In this document: positions 50,291 to 58,999 of the stretch, piece by piece
Numbering within the stretch: the first letter of the stretch is position 1
Layout of the letters: the number at the start of each line of letters is the position of its first letter
From: RYN-230 sp963793825
GTDB taxonomy: Bacteria; Actinomycetota; Actinomycetes; Streptosporangiales; Streptosporangiaceae
Length of the DNA stretch: 64,000 bases
Direction: 5' to 3'
Assembly: GCA_963793825.1 (NCBI GenBank)
Contig: CAWCBE010000014.1
Coordinates: forward strand, 310,001-374,000
Program-made: the position numbers and the translations under genes
The notes under the pieces: generated by a model
Told to the model about the DNA's origin: nothing
The model's database searches: none
The model's input: only the letters and a program-made list of their open reading frames with translations

Positions 50291-50500
50291 TCAGAGCCTG
50301 GTCAGCTTGACGTAGGGCGCGCTGATCCGGTACTTGACGGTGCCGAAATCCACGAGCACCTCGTCGGCCTCGGTAGCGATGACGCGGCCGAGGCCGTACC
50401 GGTCGTGCGTCACGAGGTCCTGGACCGCGAACTCCTCGACAGGCTCGGGCGCGGCCGGGGGCTTATTGAACGGGCTGCCTGGCACGGGGCGCCGGGTCAT
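50291..50500 (-). CDS. Small conserved actinobacterial protein
   Basis: 69 residues with EEFAVQDLVTHDRYGLGRVIATEADEVLVDFGTVKYRISAPYVKLTRL, a compact SH3/CarD-RID-like beta fold common as a small protein in actinomycetes. No partner is known. ATG at 50500. It may form a unit with the 50568 gene, although no operon mark is visible. Confidence 0.7.
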   Translation of the reverse strand: MTRRPVPGSPFNKPPAAPEPVEEFAVQDLVTHDRYGLGRVIATEADEVLVDFGTVKYRISAPYVKLTRL

Positions 50501-50567
50501 GGCGCGGGCTGGTTTCTCATCATGACCAGTATGCGCTCCAGAACCCCGGCTGGGGGCGCAGCCCGCG

Positions 50568-50867
50568 TCACAGCCTGTCGGTGACCCAGTGCCAGCCCTG
50601 CCGCTCGTCCCATGCCGGGTGCACCACAGCGGGACCGGCGGCGTCGGACATCTGGGACACGACCCGGATCAGCTCGTGATGGAAGTCCACGGGGGTGTGC
50701 CTGCCCTCATGCGAGGCGACCGCCACCAGAGTCACGGCCCATCCCTCACCGCCGGCCAGCCGGACGGTGACGTTGCCGTTGTAGTCCCGGCCGACCGCCA
50801 CGATCGCCTCGGCCCGGACGACGTCACTTCCGTCGTCTTTGGCCACCCACACATCAGGCGCGGTCAT
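50568..50867 (-). CDS. Small protein of unknown function
   Basis: 99 residues, hydrophilic: WVAKDDGSDVVRAEAIVAVGRDYNGNVTVRLAGGEGWAVTLVAVA and a His/Trp-rich end (DERQGWHWVTDRL). ATG at 50867 has AGGTGG about five bases upstream. No membrane segment. I do not recognise the family. Confidence 0.6.
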   Translation of the reverse strand: MTAPDVWVAKDDGSDVVRAEAIVAVGRDYNGNVTVRLAGGEGWAVTLVAVASHEGRHTPVDFHHELIRVVSQMSDAAGPAVVHPAWDERQGWHWVTDRL

Positions 50868-51012
50868 GGGCCACCTCCCGGCTCATCCAGCACTGCTTCT
50901 GCCACACTGGCACATCACCGGGCCCTGCGACCGGTCCCCCGGGCACTATGACCGCACGACGGGCGCACCGGCCCGGCCGGGCCGGCCGCCGTGTCCGGCG
51001 GCGCCGCCCCGC

Positions 51013-52092
51013 TCAGTACTCGAGTTCGGGCCGCAGCGACCCGCCGACGGCGTGCAGGTGCCGCAGGACCTGCCCGTAGGAGGCGAAGAGGCCGGTCTCC
51101 CGGTAGGCGATGCCGTGCTGCTCGCAGAACGCGCGCACCGGCTCCTGGGCCTGCCGCAGGCTGGGCCGTGGCATGGACGGGAACAGATGATGCTCGATCT
51201 GGTAGTTGAGGCCGCCGAGGGCGAAGTCGGTGAACCAGCCGCCGCGGATATTCCGGGAGGTGATGACCTGGCGGTGCAGGAAGTCGACCTTCTCGTCCTC
51301 GGCCAGCACCGGCATCCCCTTGTGGTTGGGCGCGAACGAGCAGCCCAGGTAGACGCCGAACAGGCCCTGCTGGATGACCAGGAAGACCACCGCCTGCAGC
51401 GGGGACAGCACCAGGAACAGCGCGGCCAGGTAGCCGAGGATGTGCGCGGCGAGCAGGGTTCCGTCCACCAGCCTGGCCGTCGTGCTGCGGCGTTCCGCCA
51501 GCGCCCGGAACCCCGCGACGTGCAGGTGGAAGCCTTCCAGCAGGAGCATCGGGAAGAACAGCCACGCCTGGTGACCGGCCAGCCAGCTGCCTATCCCGTG
51601 CCGCGCCCGGGCCTGGCCGGGGGTGAAGGCGATGGCCCGGCCACCGATGTCAGGATCCCGGCCGACCTGGTTGGGCCGGGCGTGGTGCCGGTTGTGCTTG
51701 GCGGTCCACCACCCGTAACTGAGCCCGATCAGCAGGTTGCCGTGGATCCAGCCGATCAGGTCATTGGTGCGTTTGGAACCGGTGATCTGGCGGTGCCCGG
51801 CGTCGTGCCCGATGAACCCGGTCTGGGTGAACATCACCGCCAGGAAGACCGCCACGAGGAGCTGCCACCAGGACCGCCCGAGCAGGAAGAACACAGCCCA
51901 GCCGGCGGCCAGCAGGATCAGGTTGACGCCGATCTTGACACTGTAATAGCCGGGACGCCGGCGCAGCAGCCCGGCCGCCCGGATGCTGCGGGAAAGCTGG
52001 GCATAGTCGCTGCCCGGGCCAGCGGGCTGCGTTTCCCGCCCGGCGGCGGGGGGGCGTTCAGCGGGATTTGCCGTGTCAACGGTCAACCTCAT
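51013..52092 (-). CDS. Membrane fatty acid desaturase (acyl-lipid type)
   Basis: 359 residues with four hydrophobic segments (e.g. LILLAAGWAVFFLLGRSWW). The three His boxes are HDAGH, HNRHH and QIEHH, as in front-end (linoleoyl/delta-6-type) acyl-lipid desaturases with a Q in place of H in the third box. The enzyme introduces a double bond into membrane lipid acyl chains with O2 and a ferredoxin. ATG at 52092 touches AGGAGG; TTG at 52086 has better spacing. It lies in a cold-response group with cspA and a helicase. Confidence 0.93.
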   Translation of the reverse strand: MRLTVDTANPAERPPAAGRETQPAGPGSDYAQLSRSIRAAGLLRRRPGYYSVKIGVNLILLAAGWAVFFLLGRSWWQLLVAVFLAVMFTQTGFIGHDAGHRQITGSKRTNDLIGWIHGNLLIGLSYGWWTAKHNRHHARPNQVGRDPDIGGRAIAFTPGQARARHGIGSWLAGHQAWLFFPMLLLEGFHLHVAGFRALAERRSTTARLVDGTLLAAHILGYLAALFLVLSPLQAVVFLVIQQGLFGVYLGCSFAPNHKGMPVLAEDEKVDFLHRQVITSRNIRGGWFTDFALGGLNYQIEHHLFPSMPRPSLRQAQEPVRAFCEQHGIAYRETGLFASYGQVLRHLHAVGGSLRPELEY

Positions 52093-52180
52093 CCTCCTGC
52101 GGCGAGCGGTGCGCGGCCTGCGGTCAGCCGCTGGGAGGTCAGTGCCGTGGCCCAGCCGGGCGGCGGCCCAGGGCAGACAA

Positions 52181-52216
52181 GCGGCAGGCCCGCGCATTGC
52201 TGCGCGGGCCTGCCGC
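52181..52216 (-). terminator. Intrinsic terminator between cspA and the desaturase gene
   Basis: GCGGCAGGCCCGCGCA and TGCGCGGGCCTGCCGC form a perfect 16-bp stem with a TTGC loop, 11 bases after the cspA stop. It should end the cspA message, so the desaturase has its own promoter. Confidence 0.88.
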
Positions 52217-52226
52217 CTGCACTACG

Positions 52227-52430
52227 TCAGATCGCGTGGACCTGGTCCGCCTGCGGGCCCTTGGGGCCCTGGCGGGTGGTGTACTCCACCTTCTGGTTCT
52301 CTTCCAGGGTGCGGTAGCCGCCCATGTCGATCGCCGAGTGGTGGACGAAGACGTCGGCGGTGCCGTCGTCGGGGGCGATGAAGCCGAAGCCCTTATCAGG
52401 GTTGAACCACTTCACGGTGCCTTGTGCCAT
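52227..52430 (-). CDS. cspA: Cold-shock domain protein CspA
   Basis: 67 residues, a complete single cold-shock domain: KWFNPDKGFGFIAPDDG (RNP-1) and VFVHHSAIDMGGYRTLEENQKVEY (RNP-2). An OB-fold RNA chaperone that melts secondary structure in mRNA. ATG has AGAAGGAGA eight bases upstream. The 5' region is long and carries an inverted repeat. Strong hairpin downstream. Confidence 0.96.
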   Translation of the reverse strand: MAQGTVKWFNPDKGFGFIAPDDGTADVFVHHSAIDMGGYRTLEENQKVEYTTRQGPKGPQADQVHAI

Positions 52431-52571
52431 CTGCTTGTCTCCTTCTAAGACGAGCCCGGATCCGCGCCCTTCGCGCAGATCAGCTGCTGGTTGCCCGCTA
52501 CCGGAGGGAGGAATTCCACAGCCAGACGGCGAGGCGCCCATTGTCGAAAGTGCGGCGCCTTCACGATCGCA

Positions 52572-52596
52572 AACGTTGACAACAACTCTCAACGTT
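52572..52596 (-). promoter_or_regulatory. Inverted repeat in the cspA promoter/5' region
   Basis: AACGTTGA and TCAACGTT are perfect 8-bp arms with nine bases between, about 140 bases upstream of the cspA start, in an AT-rich patch. Could be an operator or a structure in the cold-shock 5' leader. Confidence 0.5.
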
Positions 52597-52676
52597 AACG
52601 CCGTCTTGTGGCCAGCGTATTCCCGCGCCTGCGGCCCGTCCTGGCCTCGGCCAGGGAGCCCGGCGGGCAGCAATAT

Positions 52677-54134
52677 CTACCTCCTGCGGCGCCCCCGGTA
52701 GCCGGCCGACATGGCCACCGCGCCCCGGCCGGTGCCCGGGCTGACCGGGAGCGCCGTGACCGCGGCGTCGCGCGGCCCGGGAGGGGCCACCCGGGCGGCC
52801 GGCGGGCCGGCGATAGAGCGGAGCAGGGCCGAGCCAGGGCTGACACTGGCCGCCAGCGGGCTCACGCCCGCGCGGCGCATCAGCACCCGCACGTCGCCAG
52901 CCTGGGCCGGGCTCTGCACGGTGATCACCACGCCGTCCGCGCCGGCCCGCGCGGTCCGGCCGGACCGGTGCAGGTAGGCCTTGTGCTCGGAGGGCGGGTC
53001 GGCGTGGATGACCAGGTCGATGCCGTCCACGTGAATGCCGCGGGCGGCAATGTCCGTGGCCACCAGGACCCGGGCCGTGCCGGCCGAAAAGGACGCCAGG
53101 TTCCGTTCCCTGGCCCCCTGGCCGAGGTTGCCGTGCAGCTCGACCACGGATACGCCATCCCTGGCCAGCTGGCGGGTGAGCTTCTGCGCGCCATGCTTGG
53201 TGCGGGTGAAGACCAGCGACCGGTTGCTGCCGCCCGCCAGCGCCGCGACCACGCCGACCCGGTCCCCCGGCGCGACCGTGAGCAGGTGATGAACCATGGC
53301 GCCGGGAGCGGAGGTGGCCGAGTCCACCGAGTGCACCGCCGGGTGGCTGAGGAACCGGCGGACCAGCACGTCTACGGCGTTATCCAGGGTGGCGGAGAAC
53401 AGCATCCGCTGGCTCTCCGGCGGGGTGGCCTCCATCAGCCGCCGCACCACCGGCAGGAAGCCGAGGTCGGCCATGTGGTCGGCCTCATCCAGCACGCTGA
53501 TTTCCACATCGCCCAGGTGGCAGTGCCCCTGCCCGATCAGGTCCGCCAGCCGGCCCGGGCAGGCCACGACGATGTCCACCCGGTTGCGCAGCGCCGTCAC
53601 CTGCGCGTTCTGCCCGGTACCGCCGAAGATGGTCGTTACCGTCAGGTCCATGGCCCGGGCCAGTGGCACGAGCACGGCGTGGACCTGGCTGGCCAGTTCC
53701 CGGGTGGGCACCAGGACCAGGCCACGCGGCCGGCCTGCACTGGTGTACCCGTCGGCCAGCCCGGCGACCAGCGGGAGCGCGAACCCGAGCGTCTTGCCCG
53801 AGCCGGTCCGGCCCCGGCCCAGGATGTCCCGCCCGGCCAGCGCATCCGGCAGCGTGGCCGCCTGGATCGGGAACGGCACGGTGATCCCGGCCTCGGCCAG
53901 CACCCCGGCCAGTACCCCGGGAACGCCCAGGTCAGCGAAGCTGGCATGCAGGGAGGCCGGGCTGAGCATGCCGTCGTCCGCGCTGGTCACCCGCGCCTGG
54001 TCCTGCGGCGCGGGGTGCTGCGGGGCCGGGCTCGGCGCGGACTGCGGCCGGCGGCCGCCGGCCGCCGGCCCCGGCCGCGCCGGGCGCCGCCGCCGGCGGC
54101 GGGCAGGCGGATTCTCGATGGGGAGAGCTGTCAC
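52677..54134 (-). CDS. DEAD-box RNA helicase
   Basis: 485 residues. The two RecA-like domains show all motifs: Q motif (FPIQAATLP), GRGRTGSGKT (I), PTRELA (Ia), DEADHMADLGF (II), SAT (III), FTRTKHG (IV), VATDIAARGIHV (V) and HRSGRTAR (VI). The N-terminal 50 residues are Arg/Pro-rich; the C-terminal 90 are also basic and low-complexity and end RGRRRR, probably for RNA binding. Helicases of this type act in ribosome assembly and mRNA decay, and are cold induced in many bacteria. GTG start. Next to cspA on the same strand. Confidence 0.94.
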   Translation of the reverse strand: MTALPIENPPARRRRRRPARPGPAAGGRRPQSAPSPAPQHPAPQDQARVTSADDGMLSPASLHASFADLGVPGVLAGVLAEAGITVPFPIQAATLPDALAGRDILGRGRTGSGKTLGFALPLVAGLADGYTSAGRPRGLVLVPTRELASQVHAVLVPLARAMDLTVTTIFGGTGQNAQVTALRNRVDIVVACPGRLADLIGQGHCHLGDVEISVLDEADHMADLGFLPVVRRLMEATPPESQRMLFSATLDNAVDVLVRRFLSHPAVHSVDSATSAPGAMVHHLLTVAPGDRVGVVAALAGGSNRSLVFTRTKHGAQKLTRQLARDGVSVVELHGNLGQGARERNLASFSAGTARVLVATDIAARGIHVDGIDLVIHADPPSEHKAYLHRSGRTARAGADGVVITVQSPAQAGDVRVLMRRAGVSPLAASVSPGSALLRSIAGPPAARVAPPGPRDAAVTALPVSPGTGRGAVAMSAGYRGRRRR

Positions 54135-54577
54135 AAATAGTCACTTTCGGATTCGGGATGGCCGCATTTTCGAGGGCCACCACATCAAACCCGTGGAAAC
54201 CTGCTCGCTCACAGAGCGATGTACGACCGGCGCGCCCGGATGGCGCCGCCTCACGATGTGCCGTGTCTGGTCAGAGTACCGCACTCCGTGGGCGCGGCGC
54301 CGGGCGCCCCGCGTGACGCGCCGAACCCGGTGATCATCACCGGCTGGCCCGCGGCGGCATGGCCCCGCTGCGAAGCCCGGCTGCGGTGACCGCCGGATGG
54401 CACCCCCGCAGGCCACCAGGGCCGGGGAAGTCATCCCAAACGGGTGATGCCGGTCCCGGCCGCGGCGGCGAGCGTTTCCAGGGGGGCCCGCCCGTGTCCT
54501 CGACGGGGACGGCTGCGACACCGCGGCGTTCGGTGAGCGGGCCGAAGCGACACGTTCCGGCCAAGGAGATGCCACCA
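54135..54577. other. Divergent intergenic region between the helicase and gadB
   Basis: 443 bases between the helicase start and gadB start. The left part is AT-richer (54140-54190, likely the helicase promoter and leader). The rest is GC-rich with AAGGAG before gadB. No other gene or palindrome recognised. Confidence 0.5.
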
Positions 54578-55978
54578 ATGCCACTGCACGAGCGTGACAC
54601 CGTCCGTGAGCAGATGGACGACTCGGTCTTCTGCGGGCGCGACCTGACCAGGCCGGTACCCAAATACCAGTTCCCGCGCGAGGAAGCGGCGTCGCGAGAG
54701 GCGTTCCAGGTCGTCGCGGACGAGCTGATGCTCGACGGGAATGCCCGGCAGAACCTGGCCACCTTCTGCCAGACGTGGGAGGAACCGGAACTCATGGCGC
54801 TGATGGCGCTGTCGATCAACAAGAACATGATCGACAAGGACGAGTACCCGCAGACGGCCGAGATCGAGGCGCGCTGCGTGCACATGCTCGCCGACCTGTG
54901 GAACGCGCCCGCGGCCGCCAACACCGTGGGCGCCTCGGCCATCGGATCCTCGGAGGCCTGCATGCTGGCCGGCATGGCCGCCAAGTGGCGGTGGCGGGCC
55001 AGGCGGCAGGCCGAAGGCAAGCCGACGGACCGGCCGAACATGGTGTGCGGCCCGGTGCAGGTGGTCTGGCACAAGTTCGCCCGGTACTGGGACATCGAAA
55101 TGCGCGAGGTCCCGATGGCGCACGGCAGCTACGCTATGGATGCCGCCTCGATGCTGGAGCGGGTGGACGAGAACACCATCATGGTCGTGCCGACGTTCGG
55201 CGTCACCTACACCGGCGCGTACGAGCCGGTGCAGGCGATTTCCGAGGCGCTCGACAAGCTGCAGGCCGATACCGGCCTGGACATCGACATCCACGTGGAC
55301 GGGGCCAGCGGCGCCTTCCTCGGCCCGTTCTGCGCGCCTGAGGTGATCTTCGACTTCCGCCTGCCGCGGGTCAAGTCGATCAGCACCTCCGGCCACAAGT
55401 TCGGGCTGGCCCCGCTGGGCGTCGGCTGGGTCATCTGGCGGGACCGCCAGGAACTCCCCGACGACCTGGTATTCCACGTCAACTACCTGGGCGGCGACAT
55501 GCCGACCTTCCAGATCAACTTCTCCCGGCCGGCCGGGCAGATCATCGCCCAGTACTACAACTTCCTCCGGCTCGGCTTCGAGGGCTACAAGAGCATCCAC
55601 GACGCGTCCTACGCGATCGGCCAGTACCTCGCGGCCGAGATCGTCAAGCTGGGCCCGTTCGAGCTGCTGTGCGACAGCAACCCGGCGACCGGGATCCCGA
55701 CGGTCACCTGGCGGATCCGGGAAGGCGCCGACCCGGGCTACACCTTGTTCGACCTGGCCGACCGGCTGCGCACCAAGGGCTGGCAGGTCCCCGCCTACAC
55801 GCTCACCGGAACGGCGTCCGACATCGCCGTGCAGCGCATCCTGGTCCGCCTGGGCGTGAGCCAGGACATGGCCTCGCTGCTGCTCGACGATTTCCGGGAC
55901 GCCGTGGCCCACTTCACCAAGCACCCGGTCACCGTGTCCATGACGAAGGAGGAATCTGGCGGGTTCAGCCACCTGTAG
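54578..55978 (+). CDS. gadB: Glutamate decarboxylase
   Basis: 466 residues, the same length as E. coli GadB. PLP-binding Lys274 is in STSGHKFGLAPLGVGW; VDGASGAFLGP and NTVGASAIGSSEACMLAG are the cofactor pocket. The C-terminus ends GGFSHL, with His at position 465, the same place as the His465 that closes the E. coli active site at neutral pH. It converts glutamate to GABA and uses up a proton, giving acid resistance or GABA for metabolism. No GadC antiporter gene is in the window. ATG 54578 has AAGGAG nine bases upstream. Confidence 0.95.
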   Translation: MPLHERDTVREQMDDSVFCGRDLTRPVPKYQFPREEAASREAFQVVADELMLDGNARQNLATFCQTWEEPELMALMALSINKNMIDKDEYPQTAEIEARCVHMLADLWNAPAAANTVGASAIGSSEACMLAGMAAKWRWRARRQAEGKPTDRPNMVCGPVQVVWHKFARYWDIEMREVPMAHGSYAMDAASMLERVDENTIMVVPTFGVTYTGAYEPVQAISEALDKLQADTGLDIDIHVDGASGAFLGPFCAPEVIFDFRLPRVKSISTSGHKFGLAPLGVGWVIWRDRQELPDDLVFHVNYLGGDMPTFQINFSRPAGQIIAQYYNFLRLGFEGYKSIHDASYAIGQYLAAEIVKLGPFELLCDSNPATGIPTVTWRIREGADPGYTLFDLADRLRTKGWQVPAYTLTGTASDIAVQRILVRLGVSQDMASLLLDDFRDAVAHFTKHPVTVSMTKEESGGFSHL

Positions 55979-55994
55979 CCCGCGCCTGCCCCGC

Positions 55995-56015
55995 CTGGCC
56001 CGGGGACCGGGCCAG
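55995..56015 (+). terminator. Possible terminator after gadB
   Basis: CTGGCCCGG-gga-CCGGGCCAG is a perfect 9-bp hairpin 16 bases past the gadB stop. No T-run, as often in high-GC terminators. Confidence 0.6.
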
Positions 56016-56101
56016 CTCGATCCGGTTCATGGCCGGATGGGCTTGTTCCGCGCTCGGCGCCGTTCCGGGCGACACCGGAGCGGCGGCCCTTCCCGAGATG
56101 G

Positions 56102-56728
56102 TCAGCGCGTGGTGACGGCCGGGTCGCTGGGGTGCGGGCCGAGCGGGGTGGCCTGCACCGTCATCCAGTCATGCCGCGGCAGCGACTTCAGGATGGCCTG
56201 CAGCTCGGCCGGGTCCCGGGCTTGCCATAGGCCCAGCGTGCGTCCCTCGCCCGGCAGCACCCACAGCCGGCGGAGGTGCCCCTGCCCGGCCAGCTCCCGC
56301 GCGCGCTGCGCCTCCTGTGCCGTGGTCTGCGCGGCCGCCTCCGCGGGCGTGCCCGCCGGGACGGTGAGCGTGAACACGGTCAGGAACTCCGCGCCCTGGT
56401 CCCGGGCCCCGGCGGCGGCCGGCCCCGGCCGGGTGGCTCCCGGGCCCGGGTCATTCGGGTCCGGCAGGAGCGGGGTGACCTCATCGGTGCGCCACACCCG
56501 CAGCGGCATCGAAGCGAGCACGTCCTCGAGCTGGCCGCCATCGTCCGCGGCGAACAGGCCGAGCGTGCGCCATTCGCCGGGCTGCAGCGGCGGGCGCCAC
56601 AGCCGGAGCAGGTGCCCCTGCGCCGCCAGCTCAGCCGAGTGCGCGGCCTCGCGGGCCCGGACGGCGGCGACGGTGTCCTCCGCCGTTCCCTCCGGGACGT
56701 GGGTGGTCATGGTGACGAGGTACTCCAT
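56102..56728 (-). CDS. Tandem muconolactone-isomerase-like protein
   Basis: 208 residues made of two similar halves. The first (MEYLVTMTTHVPEGTAEDTVAAVRAREAAHSAELAAQGHLLRLWRP) and the second (AEFLTVFTLTVPAGTPAEAAAQTTAQEAQRARELAGQGHLRRLWVL) both match the about 92-residue ferredoxin-like fold of muconolactone delta-isomerase (CatC), with EL(A)xQGHLxRLW in each. A Pro-rich linker (LPDPNDPGPGATRPGP) joins them. Such folds usually assemble as decamers. ATG has AGAAGG upstream. Catalysis cannot be assumed. Confidence 0.75.
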   Translation of the reverse strand: MEYLVTMTTHVPEGTAEDTVAAVRAREAAHSAELAAQGHLLRLWRPPLQPGEWRTLGLFAADDGGQLEDVLASMPLRVWRTDEVTPLLPDPNDPGPGATRPGPAAAGARDQGAEFLTVFTLTVPAGTPAEAAAQTTAQEAQRARELAGQGHLRRLWVLPGEGRTLGLWQARDPAELQAILKSLPRHDWMTVQATPLGPHPSDPAVTTR

Positions 56729-56739
56729 GGCGGCCCTTC

Positions 56740-57459
56740 TCAGCCGAAGGTGACGTTGGTGATGTCGATGGCGACCGAGACCGAGTCACGGGCCGGGGAG
56801 CCGTCGGGCCTGCGGACGTAGACGCGGCGGCGGGTGGGGACCATGATCCCGTCGAACTCACGGTACTGGGACGGGTAGTGCACCGCCGGGCCGCCGCCGA
56901 GGATGTTGACGGAGTAGTCCAGGCGCCGGAGCAGGCCGGCGTCGTCGAAGTAGTAGGTCTGCTGCCGGGTGTGGGCGACGATGGTCCCGGGGTAGCTGAC
57001 CGTCAGGCGGTGCCAGACCTGGCCGTCTTCATGCCAGGGCCCGGTCTCCTGCGTGGTGAAGTCGGGGCGGGCGAGGATGAACGGCGCGGTGAAGTAGTTC
57101 CAGTTGCCCTCGCTGGCGAAGTAGGCGGCCTGGAAATGGTCCCAGGGTGAGTGGCGGGTCGTCCCGGCGAATGCGGCCGCGGGGTCACGGCGCTCGCCGA
57201 CCAGCACGCCGTCTGCGGTCTCGATGGTCTGCCGGTACGGTTCCCAGGTGGCGTACCGGCCCGGCTCCGGGAACGGGGTGATCGTCATCCGCTGGTCCCG
57301 GGTCTCGCCCTCCAGCACCACCCCGTCGAGCAGCCCAGGCTGGCCTTTCAGCTCCCAGATCGCGCCGCTGATCGAGGCCGCCGCGCGGAATCTGGTCAGC
57401 TGCTCCCAGCGCTCCGCCCCGCCGTGCGCAGCCACCGCCAGCTGCAGCAGGTCCTTCAT
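56740..57459 (-). CDS. Soluble protein of unknown function (LolA-like beta fold)
   Basis: 239 residues. It starts MKDLLQLAVAAHGGAERWEQLTRFRAAASISGAIWELKGQPG and carries beta-rich repeats and Trp/Tyr-rich segments (WDHFQAAYFASEGNWNYFTAPFILARPDF, HRLTVSYPGTIVAHTRQQTYYFDDAGLLRRLDYS). The layout (strands that recur with W/Y) resembles LolA-type or DUF-type lipoprotein-sorting folds without a signal peptide. It precedes the tandem isomerase gene by 11 bases, so probably one operon. ATG has AGGGAG upstream. Confidence 0.62.
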   Translation of the reverse strand: MKDLLQLAVAAHGGAERWEQLTRFRAAASISGAIWELKGQPGLLDGVVLEGETRDQRMTITPFPEPGRYATWEPYRQTIETADGVLVGERRDPAAAFAGTTRHSPWDHFQAAYFASEGNWNYFTAPFILARPDFTTQETGPWHEDGQVWHRLTVSYPGTIVAHTRQQTYYFDDAGLLRRLDYSVNILGGGPAVHYPSQYREFDGIMVPTRRRVYVRRPDGSPARDSVSVAIDITNVTFG

Positions 57460-57487
57460 GGCGAGCTCCCTGATCAGCGCAACGTCC

Positions 57488-58843
57488 CTAGCCAGCCGCG
57501 GCGGCGGGCTGGCCGGCGGCCCTGATCGTGCCGTGGAGTGCTTTCAGCGCCGCGACGTAGATCTCGGAGAAGGTGGGGAAGGGCTGGATGACGTCGCGCA
57601 GGACATCCAGCGGCACCCGGGCCCGGATGGCCAGCGTGGCCTGCTGCATCCACTCCCCGGCCTCGGGGCCGAGCGCGTAGCCGCCGGTCAGCCGCTCCCC
57701 GTCGCTGAGCAGGGTCAGGAAGCCGTTGGACTCGGCGTAGCGCTGCGTGTAGGTGGCCGTCTTGGCCACCCCGGACAGCGGGGTGGTGGCGCTGAAAGCG
57801 GCCTCGGTGGCGCCCACCGAGGCCGCCTGCGGGTCGGTGTAGACAACGTCCGGCACGGCCTCGTAGCTGGCCTCGCGCGGCTCGCCGAGGATGTTCGCGG
57901 CGACGACCTCGCCCTGGTACTTGCCGACGTGGGTGAGCAGCCGCACGCCGGTGACGTCGCCGACGGCCCACAGGCGCTCACCGGCGCGCAGCCGTGCGTC
58001 GACCGGGATGCCGTGCCCGTCGGCCTGGATCCCGGCCGTCTCCAGGCCAATCCCGTGGACCCGCGGGCGCCGCCCAGTGGCGACGAGCAGGCGGTCACCG
58101 CGCAGCTCACGGCCGTCGCCCAGGGTCAGGACATAGTCCGTTCCGTCGCGCCGGGCGGCGGTGGCGTGCACGCCGAGGTGGAGCTCGGCACCGTCGCGGC
58201 GCAGCACCTCGCCCAGCGCGTTGCCCAGCGGCGCGGGCTCGCGGGCCAGCACGTGCCCGGCCCCCTCGACCAGGGCCACCTCACCGCCCAGCCGCCGGAC
58301 CGCCTGGGCCATTTCCGCGCCGACCGGCCCGCCGCCCAGGATGACCAGGCGGCGCGGGATGGCCTTCATTCCGGTCACCTCGCGGTTGGTCCAGATCCCG
58401 TCGAGCTCGCGCAGGCCCGGGACGGGCGGGATGACCGGGTCGGAGCCGGTCGCCACGACGACATGGCTGGCGGTGTAGCGCACGCCGCCGACCTCGACCG
58501 CCCCGGTCCCGGCGAGCTTGCCGTGGCCGCGCAGCAGGTCGATGCCCTTGCCGGCCAGCCAGCTCACCTGGCCGGTGTCGGAGTAGCCGGCGACCATGAA
58601 GTCACGCCAGGCCAGCGCGGCCGCGGGGTCGACCTCGGCGGTGGCCGCCGCCTCCCGGGCCGCGTGCACCGCCTCGCCGGGGCGCAGCAGGGTCTTGGAC
58701 GGGATGCAGGCCCAGTAGGAGCACTCGCCTCCGGCCAGCTCACGCTCGACCACGGCGACCCGCAGGCCACCATCGGCTAGCTCGCCGGCGCAATGCTCGC
58801 CCGGCGAGCCTGCGCCCAGGACGATCACGTCGTAGTCGGTCAT
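57488..58843 (-). CDS. Pyridine nucleotide-disulfide oxidoreductase (dihydrolipoyl dehydrogenase-like)
   Basis: 451 residues. FAD motif VIVLGAGSPGEHCAGELA, redox pair GGECSYWACIPSKTLLRPG (Cys42, Cys47), NAD motif LVILGGGPVGAEMAQAVRRLGG, second FAD motif RLWAVGDVTGVRLLTHVGKYQG, and a C-terminal dimer domain. The redox-active pair is as in mercuric or dihydrolipoyl reductases but the interface His-Glu pair near the end is not obvious (PFPTFSEIYV). It may be a NAD(P)H reductase of small molecules. Its start overlaps the stop of the VOC fragment. Confidence 0.85.
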   Translation of the reverse strand: MTDYDVIVLGAGSPGEHCAGELADGGLRVAVVERELAGGECSYWACIPSKTLLRPGEAVHAAREAAATAEVDPAAALAWRDFMVAGYSDTGQVSWLAGKGIDLLRGHGKLAGTGAVEVGGVRYTASHVVVATGSDPVIPPVPGLRELDGIWTNREVTGMKAIPRRLVILGGGPVGAEMAQAVRRLGGEVALVEGAGHVLAREPAPLGNALGEVLRRDGAELHLGVHATAARRDGTDYVLTLGDGRELRGDRLLVATGRRPRVHGIGLETAGIQADGHGIPVDARLRAGERLWAVGDVTGVRLLTHVGKYQGEVVAANILGEPREASYEAVPDVVYTDPQAASVGATEAAFSATTPLSGVAKTATYTQRYAESNGFLTLLSDGERLTGGYALGPEAGEWMQQATLAIRARVPLDVLRDVIQPFPTFSEIYVAALKALHGTIRAAGQPAAAAG

Positions 58844-58983
58844 GAGCCCGCCACTGCCCGGGCCTGGCCGGGACGGCCGGCTTGCTCCGGCACCATGTAC
58901 CGCCACCCGAGCCGGGCGCAGGAGACCTTGGCCTGGTCCACGTCGGAGACGGGCACCACCAGGACCTCCAGTTTCATATCCAT
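58840..58983 (-). CDS. Truncated VOC/glyoxalase-like protein
   Basis: 47 residues. It begins MDMKLEVLVVPVSDVDQAKVSCARLGWRY, the first beta-alpha-beta of a glyoxalase/VOC protein, and then runs into VPEQAGRPGQARAVAGS and stop. A complete VOC protein is about 110-130 residues, so the C-terminal two thirds are gone. The start has GAGAGGAGA eight bases upstream and the stop overlaps the reductase start, so it is still translated and may act as a leader for that gene. Confidence 0.6.
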   Translation of the reverse strand: MDMKLEVLVVPVSDVDQAKVSCARLGWRYMVPEQAGRPGQARAVAGS

Positions 58984-58999
58984 GACCTGGTCTCCTCTC

